DNA from: Deinococcus soli (ex Cha et al. 2016) | GTDB taxonomy: Bacteria > Deinococcota > Deinococci > Deinococcales > Deinococcaceae | Assembly (NCBI RefSeq): GCF_001007995.1 | Contig: NZ_CP011389.1 | Coordinates: 2,240,001-2,304,000, forward strand | Direction: 5' to 3' | Length of the DNA: 64,000 nt | In this document: positions 20,141-31,733 of the stretch, piece by piece | Numbering within the stretch: position 1 is the first letter of the stretch | Layout of the letters: each line of letters begins with the position of its first letter | Made by a program: the position numbers and the translations under genes | Notes under the pieces: generated by a model | Told to the model about the DNA's origin: nothing | The model's input: the letters and a program-made list of their open reading frames with translations, nothing else | Databases searched by the model: none

Positions 20141-21478
20141 TCAGAGGTCCTTCGCCAGCCAGCGCACGATGTTCTTGCCCATCGCGGCGTTGCTGAGGTT
20201 CGGCCAGTTGTTGTACGTGCCGGTACTGCCGTCCGAGTACGTGTTGTCCCCGAAGGTGCTGCTGTCGCCCCACATCGCCACGCGCCCGGACCCGACGTTG
20301 TTCACCGCGAGGTACGTCTTGCCGCCCGTGCCCATCAGCGCCGTGCCCGTCAGTACGTCCACGCTGGTGCCCACGTACACCCCGGCGCTGCTCACGCCAC
20401 TGAGGATCGGGTGGGTGGTCACGGGGGTCGCCGTGTACACCGGATCGCTGAAGCTGGAGTTGAACGACGCGCCCAGACCGAAGATCACGTCGCTGTTCAG
20501 GCTGGCCTGCAGGGTGCTGCCCACGCTGGCGGGCGTGCTGCCGTCCCAGCCGTTGAAGACCTCCGGGCTGTCCCAGCCGTTGTTGTTGCGGTCACTGACG
20601 CGGTGATCGGTGATCATGAACACGCCGCCGCCGTTCTGCACGAACGACTGGATCGCGGCGCGCTCCGCGTCACTGAAGGGATTCTGCGGCTCGGGAATGA
20701 CCAGCACCGACGCGCCTGACAGGCTGGTGGACGTGATGCTCGTGCCTGTCAGGCTGCTCACCGTGTAGCCCAGCCCGCGCAGGGCACTGGCGTAATCGCT
20801 GTACGCTCCGTCGATGCGCCAGTCGGCGTTCCCGGCGTCCTCGGCCTTCGTCAGGTCGAACAGGACCTTCTTCCCGGTCGTGCCCCCGCCGCCGGTCTCG
20901 CCACCGTTCGCCGCGCCGGGCGTGCTGACCTGCACCTTGAAATCCACGCTGTTCGCGTTCGTGTCCGACCCGTCCGGCACGCGCGCCAGGGCGCTGCCCG
21001 CCCCGGTCGTGGGCGCCGGGCTGCCCTCACCCCTGTTGCTGCTGGGCGTACCGTACGCCACTGCGTCAATGATGGTGGTGCTCTTCAGGAGGCGCAGGCT
21101 GCCCGAGCCGTTGTTCAGGTCCGCGCCCACGTTCACCAGGGTGCGGCTGGCCACGGTCGTGTCCTGCGCCACCACGAAGTACCCGCTCGCCGGGATCGTG
21201 CCCGACAGGGTGATCGTGCGGTACTGCGTGCCCGCCGTGTCGAACGCCGCCAGCGTGTAGCCGCTCAGGCTCGCGCCCGCCGGGCCCTTCAGTTCGATGA
21301 ACGTCCCCACGTCCGTGCTGGGCGAATCGTAGTACAGCTCGTTGATGACCGGCTCACCCGCCGCTGCCAGGGCAGACAGGTTCGGCGCCGCCGAGGCGGG
21401 GGTGCGACCACAGGAAGACAACGCAAGGGAAACGGAGGCCAGCAGCACGAAGCCGCGCCGGACAGTTGAATTGAACAT
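20141..21478 (-). CDS. Lamin-tail-domain lipoprotein with a glutaminase-like C-terminal domain
   Basis: A 445-residue exported protein. The lipobox LALSSCGR at about residues 18-25 predicts a lipoprotein. Residues about 40-175 (VINELYYDSPSTDVGTFIEL...LKSTTIIDAVAYG) are a lamin-tail domain, found on many secreted nucleases and adhesins. After a GGGGTTGK linker comes a domain (KVLFDLTKAEDAG...GGGVFMITDHR) like the GATase1-type fold of DUF4350 proteins. No nuclease active site is visible. Likely a surface protein; ligand unknown. Confidence 0.7.
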   Translation of the reverse strand: MFNSTVRRGFVLLASVSLALSSCGRTPASAAPNLSALAAAGEPVINELYYDSPSTDVGTFIELKGPAGASLSGYTLAAFDTAGTQYRTITLSGTIPASGYFVVAQDTTVASRTLVNVGADLNNGSGSLRLLKSTTIIDAVAYGTPSSNRGEGSPAPTTGAGSALARVPDGSDTNANSVDFKVQVSTPGAANGGETGGGGTTGKKVLFDLTKAEDAGNADWRIDGAYSDYASALRGLGYTVSSLTGTSITSTSLSGASVLVIPEPQNPFSDAERAAIQSFVQNGGGVFMITDHRVSDRNNNGWDSPEVFNGWDGSTPASVGSTLQASLNSDVIFGLGASFNSSFSDPVYTATPVTTHPILSGVSSAGVYVGTSVDVLTGTALMGTGGKTYLAVNNVGSGRVAMWGDSSTFGDNTYSDGSTGTYNNWPNLSNAAMGKNIVRWLAKDL

Positions 21479-21559
21479 CGGACTACCATTCTGCCCCCAG
21501 TTGTCAAGCCGATGTCAACACCGCCCGGTCACTTGTGCCCCGCCCGCGCCCGGACCTGC

Positions 21560-21565
21560 TACCCT
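21560..21565 (+). promoter_or_regulatory. -10 box of the pheS leader transcript
   Basis: TACCCT ends seven bases before the ATG of a 19-codon open frame, the same geometry as at the leaderless genes in this window. It therefore marks a transcript that starts at the leader frame and runs into the attenuator and pheS. Confidence 0.55.
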
Positions 21566-21572
21566 GAACCCC

Positions 21573-21632
21573 ATGACGCCCCGGACCGGTACACCTTCGC
21601 CGTTTACCCGCACCGGGGTCACGCTCGCCTGA
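21573..21632 (+). CDS. Possible 19-residue leader peptide of pheS
   Basis: ATG 21573 to TGA 21632, encoding MTPRTGTPSPFTRTGVTLA. It begins exactly where a leaderless message would begin and stops 19 bp before a terminator hairpin. It contains a single Phe codon and four or five Thr codons, so it is not a classic Phe-rich attenuation peptide. It may be translated simply as a sensor of ribosome position, or not at all. Confidence 0.4.
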   Translation: MTPRTGTPSPFTRTGVTLA

Positions 21633-21650
21633 ACAGGTCGCAGCGCGTCA

Positions 21651-21681
21651 CCCCGCCCGCACCCGCGAGGCGGGGCTTTTT
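21651..21681 (+). terminator. Attenuator-like terminator in the pheS leader
   Basis: CCCCGCC (21651-21657) and GGCGGGG (21669-21675) form a stem followed by CTTTTT, a textbook intrinsic terminator. It lies 29 bp upstream of the pheS start codon and after a likely promoter. It is too short to be a T-box leader: only about 105 nt separate the -10 from the terminator. Confidence 0.7.
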
Positions 21682-21709
21682 CATTCCCCCCACAGGAGGA
21701 ACCAGAGCC

Positions 21710-22729
21710 ATGCAGCACGAAGCCATCCCCGAAATCCAGGCGGCCACCACCCTCGAAGCGCTCCAGACCGTCAAGACCAAGTACGTCGGCAAGAGCGGGC
21801 TCGTCACCCGCGAACTCGGCACGCTGGGCAAACTCCCCCCCGAGGAACGCAAGGCGCGCGGCGCAGAAATCAACGCCGTCCGTCAGGCCATCCAGGACGC
21901 CCTCGACACCCGCGAAGCCACCCTCAAGCGCGAAGCCCTCGACGCCCAGCTCGCCAGCGAGGCGATCGACGTCACCCTCCCCGGCCTCCCCCTCCCGAGT
22001 GGCGGCCTGCACCCCATCAACCGCGTCTACGACGACCTCACCGGCATCTACGAACGCCTCGGGTACACCGTCGTCGAGGGGCCCGAAGTCGAGGACGAAC
22101 ACCACAACTTCGAAGCGCTGAACGTCCCCTGGTACCACCCCGCCCGCGACCTCCAGGACACCTTCTGGCTCGAGGACGGCCGCCTGCTGCGCACCCACAC
22201 CAGCCCCATGCAGATCCGCTACATGGTCGACCACGAACCCGACCTGAAGATCGTCGTGCGCGGCAAGGTCTACCGCTACGAAGCCACCGACGCCACCCAC
22301 GAAAGCATGTTCCACCAGCTCGAAGGCCTCGTCGTGGGCGACCACATCAGCATGGCCGACCTGAAAGGCACCATCGCCGAGATGGCCCGCGGCCTCTACG
22401 GCCCCGGCGCCAAGGTCCGCTTCCAGCCCAGCTACTACCCCTTCGTGGAACCCGGCGCGGACTTCGCCGTGTACTGGGACAACCCCCGCGGCGAGAGCAA
22501 ATGGCTCGAACTCGGCGGATGCGGCATGGTGCACCCCAACGTCTTCAAGGCCGTGGACGACCTCCGCGAAGCGCAGGGCAAGGCGCGCGTGTACGAAGGC
22601 AAGACCGGCTTCGCGTTCGGCCTCGGCCCGGAACGCATCGCCATGCTCAAGTACAAGATCCCCGACATCCGCTACTTCTACGCCAACGACCCCCGCGTGA
22701 TCGGGCAGTTCCGGGGAGAACTGGAGTGA
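21710..22729 (+). CDS. pheS: Phenylalanyl-tRNA synthetase alpha subunit
   Basis: A 339-residue alpha chain of the alpha2beta2 enzyme that charges tRNA-Phe. An N-terminal coiled-coil arm (residues 1-85) is followed by the class II catalytic domain: HPINRVYDDLTGIYERLGY (motif 1), LRTHTSPMQIRYM and VRGKVYRYEATDATHESMFH (motif 2), and LGGCGMVHPNVF and FGLGPERIAML (motif 3). ATG 21710 is preceded by AGGAGGA. A Nudix gene and then pheT follow on the same strand. Confidence 0.96.
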   Translation: MQHEAIPEIQAATTLEALQTVKTKYVGKSGLVTRELGTLGKLPPEERKARGAEINAVRQAIQDALDTREATLKREALDAQLASEAIDVTLPGLPLPSGGLHPINRVYDDLTGIYERLGYTVVEGPEVEDEHHNFEALNVPWYHPARDLQDTFWLEDGRLLRTHTSPMQIRYMVDHEPDLKIVVRGKVYRYEATDATHESMFHQLEGLVVGDHISMADLKGTIAEMARGLYGPGAKVRFQPSYYPFVEPGADFAVYWDNPRGESKWLELGGCGMVHPNVFKAVDDLREAQGKARVYEGKTGFAFGLGPERIAMLKYKIPDIRYFYANDPRVIGQFRGELE

Positions 22730-23145
22730 GGGCCCGCGCCGTCGCCATCATCCTGAATGACAGGGCCGAGGTGCTCCTCATGCTCCGGCGTAAGGCGGGC
22801 CGCGCGTATGCCACGCTGCCCGGCGGCGGCATCGAGGACGGCGAGACGCCCGCGCAGGCCTGCGTGCGCGAGGTGCTGGAGGAAGTGAACCTGACCGTCA
22901 CGGTCGGCCCGCCCCTCCTCGTGCTGGAGAACATCGGCAACCTCGAGCACTACTTCCGGGCGCAGGTGCAGTCCGGCGAGATGCGCCTCGGCGACGGCCC
23001 CGAAGCGATCCGCAGCAGCGACGAGAACTGGTACTCGCCGCAGTGGGTGCCCCTCACGGACCTGGAAAGCGTGAACCTCGTGCCGGAGCGGGCACGGGAC
23101 CTGGTGCGCGAGGTGGCAGGGACCGCCGCGCCCCAACACGACTGA
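22726..23145 (+). CDS. Nudix hydrolase inserted between pheS and pheT
   Basis: A 139-residue single-domain Nudix protein. The box is GGIEDGETPAQACVREVLEE followed by VNL, with Asn in place of the usual Gly near the end. The catalytic REvLEE glutamates are intact. The GTG start overlaps the pheS stop (GTGA), so it is translationally coupled. The substrate is unknown; the position in a tRNA synthetase operon hints at a housekeeping role such as hydrolysing adenylylated by-products, which is speculation. Confidence 0.85.
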   Translation: MRARAVAIILNDRAEVLLMLRRKAGRAYATLPGGGIEDGETPAQACVREVLEEVNLTVTVGPPLLVLENIGNLEHYFRAQVQSGEMRLGDGPEAIRSSDENWYSPQWVPLTDLESVNLVPERARDLVREVAGTAAPQHD

Positions 23146-23173
23146 CAGCAGGCTGAAACTGAAGATTCTGTCT

Positions 23174-23195
23174 CCCTCTCCTGTCGCGGAGAGGG
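23174..23195. repeat. Short GC hairpin between Nudix and pheT
   Basis: CCCTCTCC (23174-23181) and GGAGAGGG (23188-23195) enclose TGTCGC in the 97-bp gap before pheT. No U tract follows, so it is more likely an RNA-stability or repeat element than a terminator. Confidence 0.45.
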
Positions 23196-23242
23196 CCGGG
23201 ATAAGGGGGTTCCCTGCCCCCGACCAACTCAAGAGGTACTCA

Positions 23243-25699
<2,457 letters not shown>

Positions 25700-25700
25700 A

Positions 25701-25752
25701 GCTCGCTCCCTTTCCCCTCGTGGGGCTCGCAGAGCTGCGGAGCAGAGAGGGT
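25701..25752 (-). repeat. Dispersed repeat, copy 1
   Basis: Read on the minus strand, the core CTCTGCTCCGCAGCTCTGCG is followed by CCCCACGAGGGG, a small hairpin. It shares the core with copies near 28032, 36613, 43780 and 59281. Confidence 0.6.
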
Positions 25753-25790
25753 GGGGGTGAGGGGGCGTGTGACCCACTCGACCTGATCAG

Positions 25791-25819
25791 GGAGGCCAAG
25801 GCCGCGCGCTCTGGCCTCC
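25791..25819. terminator. Terminator of the tandem-Nudix gene and/or pheT
   Basis: GGAGGCCA (25791-25798) and TGGCCTCC (25812-25819) are exact inverse repeats placed 5 bp beyond the stop of the converging 25825-26814 gene. Confidence 0.55.
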
Positions 25820-25824
25820 TCTGG

Positions 25825-26814
25825 TTACTGGGCGGGGGTGTCCCCGTGCGTGCGCCACCAGCGGAGGTTGGCGCGGATCAGTTCGCCGCTCAGGTCCTCT
25901 TCGCCCGGCAGGTCGGCGGGGCTGAACCACCCGACCTCCAGCACCTCGCCGTCCTGCGGGGTGAGGGTGCCGGTGACGCCCTGGGCGCGGTGCAGAACGG
26001 ACACGTTGTCGATGACGTGCCCGTTCGGGTACGTGAAGCGGTACTCCGGCCCGGCGAACATGTGCAGCGGCTCAAGGTGAGCGGCGCGCAGGCCGGTCTC
26101 CTCGTGCAATTCCCGCGCGGCAGTCTGGGCGAAGGCCTCGCCGGGTTCCAGGCTGCCGCCGGGCAGGGTCCACAGGCGGGTGTGCCCGTGCCGCAGCAGC
26201 AGGAGGCGCCCCTGTTCGTCGGTGACAAGGACGTTCGAGCCGGGTGCGAACCAGGGGCGCGGGCCGATCACGCGCCGCAACTCCATCAGGAAATTCCCGA
26301 CCGGCGGTGCGGGTGGCGTGGGGGCCAGGGGCAGGGGCGGCAGGCCCGCGCGGGTGCGCAGGACGTTCAGGCTGGCGTGGTTGGCATTGTTGCTCAGGTC
26401 CGGCAGGGCGTCCAGCGGGAACCAACGGAGTTCCAGGGTCTCGCCGCTGTCGTCCGGCGCGGCCTGCTCCAGCGCGGCGGCGGGGAGCGTGCCGTGCGCC
26501 CGCATCCCGATGATGTAGATCTCGTGCCCGTTCGGGTAGCGGTGGAACAGCTCCGGGCCGTCCTGCAACCCCTCGGGCAGCGGCAGCAGGGTCAGGTTCG
26601 GGCAGTCCAGCCCGGTCTCCTCGAACAGTTCGCGGCGGGCGCCGATCAGGAAGTCTTCGCCGGGTTCCAGCGCGCCGCCCGGTTCGCCCCACAGGCCGTC
26701 GTCGCCGCGGCGTTGCAGCAGCACCCGCCCGTGCTCGTCCTGGATCAGGACGCCCACGGCGGCGGCCATCAGGGGCGCGTTGCCCCATACCTCACGCAGT
26801 TCCATCAGGGTCAT
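25825..26814 (-). CDS. Protein with two tandem Nudix domains
   Basis: A 329-residue fusion. Domain 1 (about 15-150) carries GGALEPGEDFLIGARRELFE then ETGL; domain 2 (about 180-320) carries GGSLEPGEAFAQTAARELHE then ETGL. Both boxes are complete, so both domains may be active. The halves share flanking features (YPNGHEIYIIGM / YPNGHVIDNVSVL; LRWFPLDALPDL / VGWFSPADLPGE), which shows an internal duplication. Substrates unknown; ADP-ribose-like or mutagenic nucleotides are typical. The ATG has TACCGT eight bases upstream, and its promoter overlaps that of the divergent glycosyltransferase. Confidence 0.85.
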   Translation of the reverse strand: MTLMELREVWGNAPLMAAAVGVLIQDEHGRVLLQRRGDDGLWGEPGGALEPGEDFLIGARRELFEETGLDCPNLTLLPLPEGLQDGPELFHRYPNGHEIYIIGMRAHGTLPAAALEQAAPDDSGETLELRWFPLDALPDLSNNANHASLNVLRTRAGLPPLPLAPTPPAPPVGNFLMELRRVIGPRPWFAPGSNVLVTDEQGRLLLLRHGHTRLWTLPGGSLEPGEAFAQTAARELHEETGLRAAHLEPLHMFAGPEYRFTYPNGHVIDNVSVLHRAQGVTGTLTPQDGEVLEVGWFSPADLPGEEDLSGELIRANLRWWRTHGDTPAQ

Positions 26815-26822
26815 CGGGGCTT

Positions 26823-26832
26823 ACGGTACCCT
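26823..26832. promoter_or_regulatory. Overlapping back-to-back -10 boxes
   Basis: The 26-bp gap between two divergent start codons (26814 and 26841) contains TACCGT on the minus strand (26828-26823) and TACCCT on the plus strand (26827-26832). They share two base pairs within the palindrome GGTACC. Both sit eight bases from their ATG, so both messages should be leaderless. Confidence 0.6.
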
Positions 26833-26840
26833 GCCGGGTG

Positions 26841-27935
26841 ATGAGGACCGATGCTGCGCCGCTGCGCGTGCTGTTCGTGACCGACGCGCCCGCCGTGGGC
26901 GGCAGCGAGGTCTACATGCGCGAGATCATTCCCCCCATGCGCGCCCACGGGGTGCACGCCGAGGTCGCCATGCCGGACGTACCGGGCACCGCCGACTTCC
27001 GCGCGCAGATTCAGGAACGCGGCATTCCCGTGCACGCCTACCGCACCCTGGACGAGGTGGCCCGCGTAGAGAGCGAGGGGCAGGGCTTCGACCTGACGAT
27101 CCTGAGCAGCTGGAACCCGCGCGGGTACCGCAAGTACTACCGCGCGCTGCGCGGGCCGTTCGTGTCCCTGGTGCACGACCAGCTCATGCTGCACATTCCG
27201 GGCCTGCCGCAGGGCGTGTACCGCGCGTGCTACGAGTGGTTGCAGGCCGGGGACATCCGCGGCGCGCAGCACGTGATCACCGTGTCCGAGTGGGGCGCGG
27301 CGTACCTGCGGCGTCACCACCGCATGACCCAGGTGCACGCCGTGCCGAACGGCGTGGACACCGTGAAGTTCCGCCCCGGCGACCCGGGGGAGCGCGCCGC
27401 GCTGCGCGGGCGCCTGGGCTTTACCGGTTTCACGGTGCTGAACCCGGCCCGCATGAGCATCGAGAAGAACCACCCGGCGGTCATCGCCACGGCGTGGCAG
27501 GCGCCGGAACTGCACTTCGTCTTGGTGGGGACCGGGTACCTGGAACCCGCCCTGAAACGCGCCGCGCCGCGCAACGTGACGTTCCTGGGCAAACGGCACG
27601 ACATGCCAGACCTGTACCGCGCGGCGGACGTGGTCCTGCAACCCACCATCGCGGAGAACCAGTCCCTGGCGACCCTGGAAGCCCTGGCGAGCGGCACGCC
27701 GGTCGTCACGAACGACATCCCCGCGCAGCGCGAACTGATCCGCATGGGTCAGGAGGGCCTGCTCGTGCGCGGCGGCGCCCCCGGCTACGCGGCGGCCCTG
27801 CGGGCCCTGGCCGCCCACCCGGACGCCCTGCGCCGCATGGGCCTCGCGGCGCGCCAGAGCGTGCTGGACGGCCACACGCTGGACGGCAACGCCCGCCACC
27901 TCGCCACGCTACTCACGGAACTGGCCGGGCGCTGA
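26841..27935 (+). CDS. Glycosyltransferase family 4 protein
   Basis: A 364-residue GT-B enzyme. The N-terminal half begins LRVLFVTDAPAVGGSEVYMR with the glycine-rich acceptor loop. The C-terminal half contains VPNGVDTVKFRPGD, NPARMSIEKNHPAV and the E-x7-E nucleotide-sugar motif around PTIAENQSLATLEALASGTPVV. It probably transfers a sugar from a nucleotide donor to an envelope polysaccharide or glycolipid; the substrate is unknown. TACCCT lies eight bases before the ATG. The repeat-bearing gap follows. Confidence 0.85.
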   Translation: MRTDAAPLRVLFVTDAPAVGGSEVYMREIIPPMRAHGVHAEVAMPDVPGTADFRAQIQERGIPVHAYRTLDEVARVESEGQGFDLTILSSWNPRGYRKYYRALRGPFVSLVHDQLMLHIPGLPQGVYRACYEWLQAGDIRGAQHVITVSEWGAAYLRRHHRMTQVHAVPNGVDTVKFRPGDPGERAALRGRLGFTGFTVLNPARMSIEKNHPAVIATAWQAPELHFVLVGTGYLEPALKRAAPRNVTFLGKRHDMPDLYRAADVVLQPTIAENQSLATLEALASGTPVVTNDIPAQRELIRMGQEGLLVRGGAPGYAAALRALAAHPDALRRMGLAARQSVLDGHTLDGNARHLATLLTELAGR

Positions 27936-27953
27936 CGGCCTGGGCGAGTCACT

Positions 27954-28102
27954 GACAGCGGTGTCCAGTTCCATTGAAGGGCCAACGTCACGCCCTTCGA
28001 TGCCACTTCCAACCGCTGGTGTTGTCAGGTGCTCGCTCTGCGGCGCAGCTCTTCGAGTCCGCTCGTTCAGGAGCATTGAAGGTGCTTTTCAATACTCCTG
28101 AA
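27954..28102 (+). repeat. Dispersed repeat, copy 2 (long form)
   Basis: GACAGCGGTGTCCAG opens the element, CTCGCTCTGCGGCGCAGCTC (28032-28051) is the core, and it closes with a 15-bp hairpin (TTCAGGAGCATTGAA, 28066-28080, against TTCAATACTCCTGAA, 28088-28102; one mismatch). A similar long copy begins at 59206. It fills the gap between the glycosyltransferase and monooxygenase genes. Confidence 0.65.
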
Positions 28103-28119
28103 TGCTGCTGTGAGTCGCC

Positions 28120-29238
28120 TCAGCCGTCGTAGAAGGTCTCGATGCGCTGGCGGGCCAGTTCAGGGCTGAGTTTCAGGGCGGCGTTGCGCAGCAGCCGGGC
28201 CGGGCCGCGCAGCTGGCCGATCTGGCCCAGGTGCCGGGACTGCTGCACCATGCTGTTCGCGGTGCCCTCGCGGGCGCGCTGGTAGGCGGGCAGCGCCAGT
28301 GAGAGCGGCAGCCCGCTGCACAGCGCCTGCGCCAGGGCGTCGGCGTCCTGCAGGGCCTGCGCGGCGCCCTGCCCGAGGTTCGGGGTGGTGGCGTGCGCGG
28401 CGTCCCCGATCAGGACGGCCCGGCCCCGGTGCCAGTGGGGCAGCGGGTCGATGTCGCTGAGTTCCACCGGGTGAATGCGGTCCTCCTGGGTGTGGGCGAT
28501 GAGTTCGATCACCTGGTCGGGGAAGTCGCGGTACTCGCGCAGCAGGTCGGTCTTCCTGCGGGTCTGCCCGGGGGCGGTGTGGATGGGCGCGTGCCAGTAC
28601 GTGACGCCGGGCGCGATGCGGAAGAACGTGAAGCGGTGCCCGCGCCCCCAGAACTCCACGAAGGACTCGCGGTACTCGGGCAGTGGGTCGATGTTCGTCA
28701 GGCCCCGGTACGCGATCTGCCCGGTGCTCACCAGTCGCGCCTCGGGCATCAGCAGGTCGCGGGCGCGGGAGACGCGGCCCTCGGCGTCCACGAGCAGCCC
28801 GGCGTTCACGCGGGTGCCGTCCGTGAAGGTCACCGCGACCTGATGCGCGTCCTGCGTGAGGCCCAGCAGGCGGCGGCCGGTGTGCACCGTGCCGTCCGGG
28901 AGGCTTGCGGCCAGCGCGCGGTGCAGCGCCGTTCTGGAGATCGCGTACAGGCCGCGGCCGTGCGCGCGGGCCACCTCGCGCTGGTCGCGGTGGTACAGCA
29001 CGCGCCCGCCCGCGTCGATGATCTGCATGTCGCGCAGGGCGAGCCCATGGGTGTCCAGCACGTCCGCCACGCCCAGCCGTTCCAGGATGCGGGCGCTGTT
29101 CGGCGGGATGATCAGCCCGCCCCCGATGGACTGGAGCTGCGGTGCGGCCTCGTGCACGTGGATGGACTGGCCGCGCAGGGTCATGGCGCGGGCGAAGGCC
29201 AGGCCGCTGATACCGGCCCCGACGACGTGAATGTTCAT
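28120..29238 (-). CDS. FAD-dependent monooxygenase
   Basis: A 372-residue flavoprotein of the PHBH/UbiH class. The N-terminal dinucleotide fold is VVGAGISGLAFARA, the ribose-binding Glu lies in IHVHEAA, the DG-like motif region is LLVDAEGRVSRAR, and the FAD phosphate motif is GDAAHATTPNLGQGAAQALQ. Such enzymes hydroxylate aromatic or polyketide/terpenoid substrates with NAD(P)H and O2; the substrate is unknown. ATG 29238 is preceded by GGAGGG; codons upstream of it in the same frame look spurious. Confidence 0.85.
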   Translation of the reverse strand: MNIHVVGAGISGLAFARAMTLRGQSIHVHEAAPQLQSIGGGLIIPPNSARILERLGVADVLDTHGLALRDMQIIDAGGRVLYHRDQREVARAHGRGLYAISRTALHRALAASLPDGTVHTGRRLLGLTQDAHQVAVTFTDGTRVNAGLLVDAEGRVSRARDLLMPEARLVSTGQIAYRGLTNIDPLPEYRESFVEFWGRGHRFTFFRIAPGVTYWHAPIHTAPGQTRRKTDLLREYRDFPDQVIELIAHTQEDRIHPVELSDIDPLPHWHRGRAVLIGDAAHATTPNLGQGAAQALQDADALAQALCSGLPLSLALPAYQRAREGTANSMVQQSRHLGQIGQLRGPARLLRNAALKLSPELARQRIETFYDG

Positions 29239-29492
29239 GGGCACCCTCCGGGGGTGTGAATAGCGAAGGCGGGCGCGGCTTTTTGCCGTGCTGGACGTTG
29301 TTGCGCTGAGTATTCGCCTGAGCGGGTGGGCCGGTTGTCCCGCCCGGGCGCCGGCGCGAACCTGCGCCCGCTCACACCTGACCCTGGGCGCGGCTGTTAT
29401 GCTGCTGTGCTTGATGCGGTGCCCCCAGGGCGGCCCGCGCGCAGGTGACAGGTGAGGGGCCGCCACAGCGTCCCGAAAAGGGGTGAAGTGAC

Positions 29493-31007
<1,515 letters not shown>

Positions 31008-31026
31008 GGCCACCACCCGCTGCGCC

Positions 31027-31064
31027 GACCGGCCCGCGCCCCTGAAGAGGGTGACGGGCCGGTC
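31027..31064 (+). terminator. Hairpin after the DUF512 gene
   Basis: GACCGGCCCG (31027-31036) pairs exactly with CGGGCCGGTC (31055-31064), with an inner CCCCT/AGGG pairing. No U tract. Confidence 0.5.
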
Positions 31065-31282
31065 CTGCGTCCGGGGGTGGTGCGTGGTCTGCCCCTCTAC
31101 CCGGCGGGGGAGGGGGGTACGCCCCCACCGCCGCGGATGGTGTGGGCGGATACGGAATCTGCCGTGCTGCTAGCAAGTTTCCGGCAGCCGGTCCCGTAAA
31201 AATTCCACAGAAACCAAACCTGTCTAGATCTCTTCATGAGGGGAGGATTGCTGAACGCTGAACGACCTGACACACTCCGGCC

Positions 31283-31663
31283 ATGCTGAGTGGATTCAGA
31301 GACTTCATCATGCGCGGCAACATCGTGGACCTCGCCATCGCCGTCGCGACGGGTGCAGCCTTTACCGCACTGGTGGGCGCCTTCTCGACAGCCTTCATCA
31401 ACCCGCTGATCAAACTGGCGACCGGCGGCGGCGCCGTCGGCGGCAAGTTCGTGATCAACGGTGTGGAATTCGACTACGGCCTGTTCATCACGGCGCTCAT
31501 CACCTTCCTGATCACCATGCTCGTCCTGTACGTCGTGGTCGTCACGCCCTACAACCGCTTCCGCGAGCGCCTGGCCAAACCCGCCGCACCGGTCGTCGTG
31601 GAACCCACCGCCCAGGAAAAACTGCTGGCCGAGATCCGCGACGAACTGCGCCGCCGCCCCTGA
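31283..31663 (+). CDS. mscL: Large-conductance mechanosensitive channel MscL
   Basis: A 126-residue channel subunit. The N-terminal amphipathic helix and TM1 are MLSGFRDFIMRGNIVDLAIA and the following GTGAAFTALV-like segment. A periplasmic loop has VGGKFVINGVEFDYG, TM2 is LFITALITFLITMLVLYVVV, and the C-terminal coiled-coil helix ends EKLLAEIRDELRRR. It opens at high membrane tension to release osmolytes. CACACT ends six bases before the ATG, a weak leaderless -10. A strong terminator follows. Confidence 0.95.
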   Translation: MLSGFRDFIMRGNIVDLAIAVATGAAFTALVGAFSTAFINPLIKLATGGGAVGGKFVINGVEFDYGLFITALITFLITMLVLYVVVVTPYNRFRERLAKPAAPVVVEPTAQEKLLAEIRDELRRRP

Positions 31664-31677
31664 GCAGCGCTCCAGCG

Positions 31678-31710
31678 ACGTCCCCCGGTGCCCATGGCTC
31701 CGGGGGACGT
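31678..31710 (+). terminator. Terminator of mscL
   Basis: ACGTCCCCCGG (31678-31688) pairs exactly with CCGGGGGACGT (31700-31710), followed by TTCCC; it lies between two convergent genes. Confidence 0.65.
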
Positions 31711-31733
31711 TCCCGCTGTTCAGCGCCGTGGGA

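Noticed and set aside
21573..21709. T-box riboswitch for pheS
   Set aside because: The leader is too short and lacks a specifier stem-loop and a T-box antiterminator; only a terminator and a short frame are present.
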